This document shows, piece by piece, positions 6,183-7,944 of a stretch of DNA of 7,944 bases. Below the pieces are notes generated by a model, which ran no database searches, was not told the DNA's origin, and worked only from the letters and a program-made list of their open reading frames with translations. Numbering within the stretch: the stretch's first letter is position 1; each line of letters begins with the position of its first letter. The stretch lies in assembly GCA_905236365.1 (NCBI GenBank), contig CAJOPP010000379.1, forward strand, positions 1 through 7,944, written 5' to 3'. Position numbers and translations under genes: made by a program. This DNA is from an uncultured Lachnospiraceae bacterium (GTDB lineage Bacteria > Bacillota > Clostridia > Lachnospirales > Lachnospiraceae).

Positions 6183-7835
6183 TTAGCATATGACAGACTG
6201 CTGCTCTGCCTGTTCTACAATCTCTTTTGGAAACCCTACGACGTCCAAAAGCAGGATGGCATTGCTCGTCTCTGTAATTCCACTTCGCAGCTTAAAGTCA
6301 AATTGCACATCCCTGTCCTGAAACCGTTCTCCAAAGTGGTAATTCTCATATTCACCGTCTAATAATTTTGCAAGTTCTGTATCATGTGTTGCCACCATCA
6401 TAACGCAATTTTTCTCACTCATATATTTTAAAATCGACAAAGATGCTGCAATCCTCTCTTTTGTATTTGTACCACGTAGAATTTCATCTACACAAAAAAA
6501 GAAACGTCTTTCTCCGGAGCTCCTATCGATCATACGTTTTAAATACCTGATCTCTTTTATGTAATAACTTTCACCTTCTGCCACATCATCTCTTACTGCC
6601 ATTGAAGTCATAACGCCCATATCTGACAGACATATTTCCTCTGCTGTACATGTATGAATCGTTTGTGCCAGAATTATATTGACAGCAACACTTTTCATAA
6701 AAGTAGACTTTCCGGATGCATTTGAACCGGTAATGATTGCATTTTTCGTAAAAACATAATCATTCTTTACCGCATTATCAATCAATGGATGTCGAAGTCC
6801 TTTGATTGATAACACATTTCCCCCCCATTCCGGGATACAATATTCTCCAAGACTTCTGCGAAAAGAGGCAATTGCAATGCATGTGTCAGTTTCTCCCACA
6901 AATGAGAATACCCTCATAAATGCATCTTTCTTTCCACAAAGTTCCGTTATTACCTTATCATATACAATAAATTCCCACATCAGCATGCCAAACAGATAAT
7001 CCTGAAGAAGTGCCACTATATCTCCTGTCAAATATGCTTGCTTTGCACTTTCCAGTCCGTCAACCATACGGGACAATAATTTCAATTCCTGAAGTGCCTG
7101 TCGTGTACTTTCGTCTATCTCTCCCATTTCGTGCTCAATCAACTTTGCCGTCTTTACGATTCTGACAATTGCAAAAACTGCCTGCAAATAAATTTCATAC
7201 TCATTCTTACGAACAGCGTACAGTATCAGATTAACAAGTGCATTCACTCCAAGTAAAACGACAATATACAAATTACCACCAGTAACCACAGCTGCCACTG
7301 CCAACAGAATCAGCGAGATGAGAAGCACCCGACTATATTTTGCAAAGGGCAGACGTTTCTCCTCTATCGTATCCACAATCTCCGGTATCAAATAATAGAT
7401 TTCCCGTTTCCGCAAAGCCTGAAGCCCCATCTGCACGTTCAGACGGATGCTCTCTTCCCGTTCAAAAAAACAGATTTTTTCTTCCCGTTGCTTCCACGCT
7501 TCCGTGTCTTGCTTAAGCTGTCGCAAAAGCTTATACATATATTGCTCACCTGTGCTCGACGTATTGTGATTCATAAGTGCAAAGATCCGATCCATATCCA
7601 AGTCATTCCATGTAACATCATCCACTTTTTCATCCGGTAGGATAAAGTCCTCCTGTAGCTTATACCACCTTGCAATATCCTGGATGTTCTCCAACGAATC
7701 CTCTAAAGAATCCTTTTTTTTGCCAAAGGATACCCTCAGCCAACGCCTGTTGAATTTTTTTGTCTGTATGTTTTGCCATACTATTGTCAGGATAAACAGT
7801 ATTACAGCAACGATCGCCACAAGCATTTGATTCAT
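6183..7835 (-). CDS. Membrane-anchored MutS-like ATPase
   Basis: This 550-residue protein joins membrane segments to a MutS-type ABC ATPase. One predicted transmembrane helix lies at 4-20 and a hairpin of two at about 168-185 and 188-206. A mainly helical middle (about 210-330) resembles the MutS core and lever. The ATPase follows: LRHPLI (347-352), Walker A GSNASGKST (370-378), the MutS-specific segment SMAVRDDVAEGESYYIKE (411-428), Walker B FFFCVDEILRGTN (445-457; D450, E451) and the switch histidine in VATHDTEL (H484). The N-terminal mismatch-recognition domain with its Phe-x-Glu motif, and the connector domain, are absent, so ordinary mismatch repair is unlikely. Related membrane MutS proteins are known from many Firmicutes and Bacteroidetes genomes but their role is unclear. 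The start may be Met4 (7826), which has better spacing from AAAGGAA than the first ATG. Confidence 0.88.
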   Translation of the reverse strand: MNQMLVAIVAVILFILTIVWQNIQTKKFNRRWLRVSFGKKKDSLEDSLENIQDIARWYKLQEDFILPDEKVDDVTWNDLDMDRIFALMNHNTSSTGEQYMYKLLRQLKQDTEAWKQREEKICFFEREESIRLNVQMGLQALRKREIYYLIPEIVDTIEEKRLPFAKYSRVLLISLILLAVAAVVTGGNLYIVVLLGVNALVNLILYAVRKNEYEIYLQAVFAIVRIVKTAKLIEHEMGEIDESTRQALQELKLLSRMVDGLESAKQAYLTGDIVALLQDYLFGMLMWEFIVYDKVITELCGKKDAFMRVFSFVGETDTCIAIASFRRSLGEYCIPEWGGNVLSIKGLRHPLIDNAVKNDYVFTKNAIITGSNASGKSTFMKSVAVNIILAQTIHTCTAEEICLSDMGVMTSMAVRDDVAEGESYYIKEIRYLKRMIDRSSGERRFFFCVDEILRGTNTKERIAASLSILKYMSEKNCVMMVATHDTELAKLLDGEYENYHFGERFQDRDVQFDFKLRSGITETSNAILLLDVVGFPKEIVEQAEQQSVIC

Positions 7836-7858
7836 TTCCTTTCCACTTTCATAATTGT

Positions 7859-7880
7859 CAAGACTCGCTTGCGAGTCTTG
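7859..7880. repeat. Perfect 10-bp palindromic hairpin
   Basis: CAAGACTCGC (7859-7868) and GCGAGTCTTG (7871-7880) are perfect complements separated by TT, forming a very stable compact hairpin 24 bp before the MutS-like start codon. On the minus strand TTGACA overlaps its edge, but no -10 box follows at the right distance, so it is not called a promoter. Together with the neighbouring symmetries it looks like part of a dispersed palindromic repeat. Confidence 0.75.
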
Positions 7881-7885
7881 CGCGC

Positions 7886-7929
7886 CGGATTCGGGTCAGC
7901 TTTAGCTGACAAATTCCTAACCGAATCCG
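7886..7929. repeat. Nested inverted repeats, likely REP- or MITE-like element
   Basis: The outer arms CGGATTCGG (7886-7894) and CCGAATCCG (7921-7929) are perfect 9-bp complements. Directly inside the left arm is a second hairpin, GTCAGCT (7895-7901) with AGCTGAC (7904-7910) and a TT centre, followed by ten unpaired bases, AAATTCCTAA. The base composition is richer in GC than the genes around it. The element may continue past the window, since the CCTCGCGG end has no partner inside it. The architecture is seen directly; the class is inference. Confidence 0.6.
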
Positions 7930-7944
7930 TGTGCATCCTCGCGG

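Noticed and set aside
7833..7861. Consensus -35 TTGACA on the minus strand as promoter of the MutS-like gene
   Set aside because: A -10 at 17 nt would fall on the start codon and reads GAAATG, which is not promoter-like.

Overview
The window looks like chromosomal DNA of a low-GC Gram-positive anaerobe, most likely a Clostridia/Lachnospiraceae member. The grounds are AT-rich codons, strong AGGAG-type ribosome binding sites, a lipobox lipoprotein, a Firmicutes-type PTS enzyme I and a MATE transporter of the clostridial type. The placement is inferred from protein character; no 16S or other marker is present.

Layout from left to right. Positions 1-630 (minus) hold the first 210 codons of a MacB/LolD-type ABC transporter ATPase that starts with TTG and runs off the window. 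Positions 631-901 hold no intact gene. On the minus strand they carry what reads like a decayed GGDEF-like domain, interrupted by stops and a frameshift. Positions 902-2539 (minus) are ptsI, a complete enzyme I without a ptsH beside it. Positions 2540-2859 are a divergent control region with a promoter for each flanking gene and an unexplained Cys-rich, GC-richer block between them. Positions 2860-3903 (plus) encode a CobW/G3E-family GTPase that lacks the usual CxCC metal motif. It converges on, and overlaps by 22 bp, a MATE efflux transporter gene (3882-5201, minus); a cluster of dyad symmetries sits at the junction. Positions 5202-5355 hold two inverted repeats upstream of the MATE gene. Positions 5356-6015 (minus) encode a small acidic-linker lipoprotein whose C-terminal domain resembles SmpA/BamE-like folds. 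Positions 6183-7835 (minus) encode a membrane-anchored MutS-like ATPase with no mismatch-recognition domain. The right edge (7859-7929) carries compact nested palindromes that look like a dispersed repeat.

The genes do not form one pathway. Apart from ptsI (sugar uptake and carbon control) and MATE (drug or metabolite export), the functions are uncertain. Most are probably single-gene units, because the intergenic gaps are 109-320 bp. The most interesting items are the membrane MutS-like ATPase, the CxCC-less G3E GTPase, the eroded GGDEF-like remnant beside a gene of different codon use, and the palindromic repeat at the right end. No CRISPR array, tRNA, rRNA, transposase or phage gene was seen.
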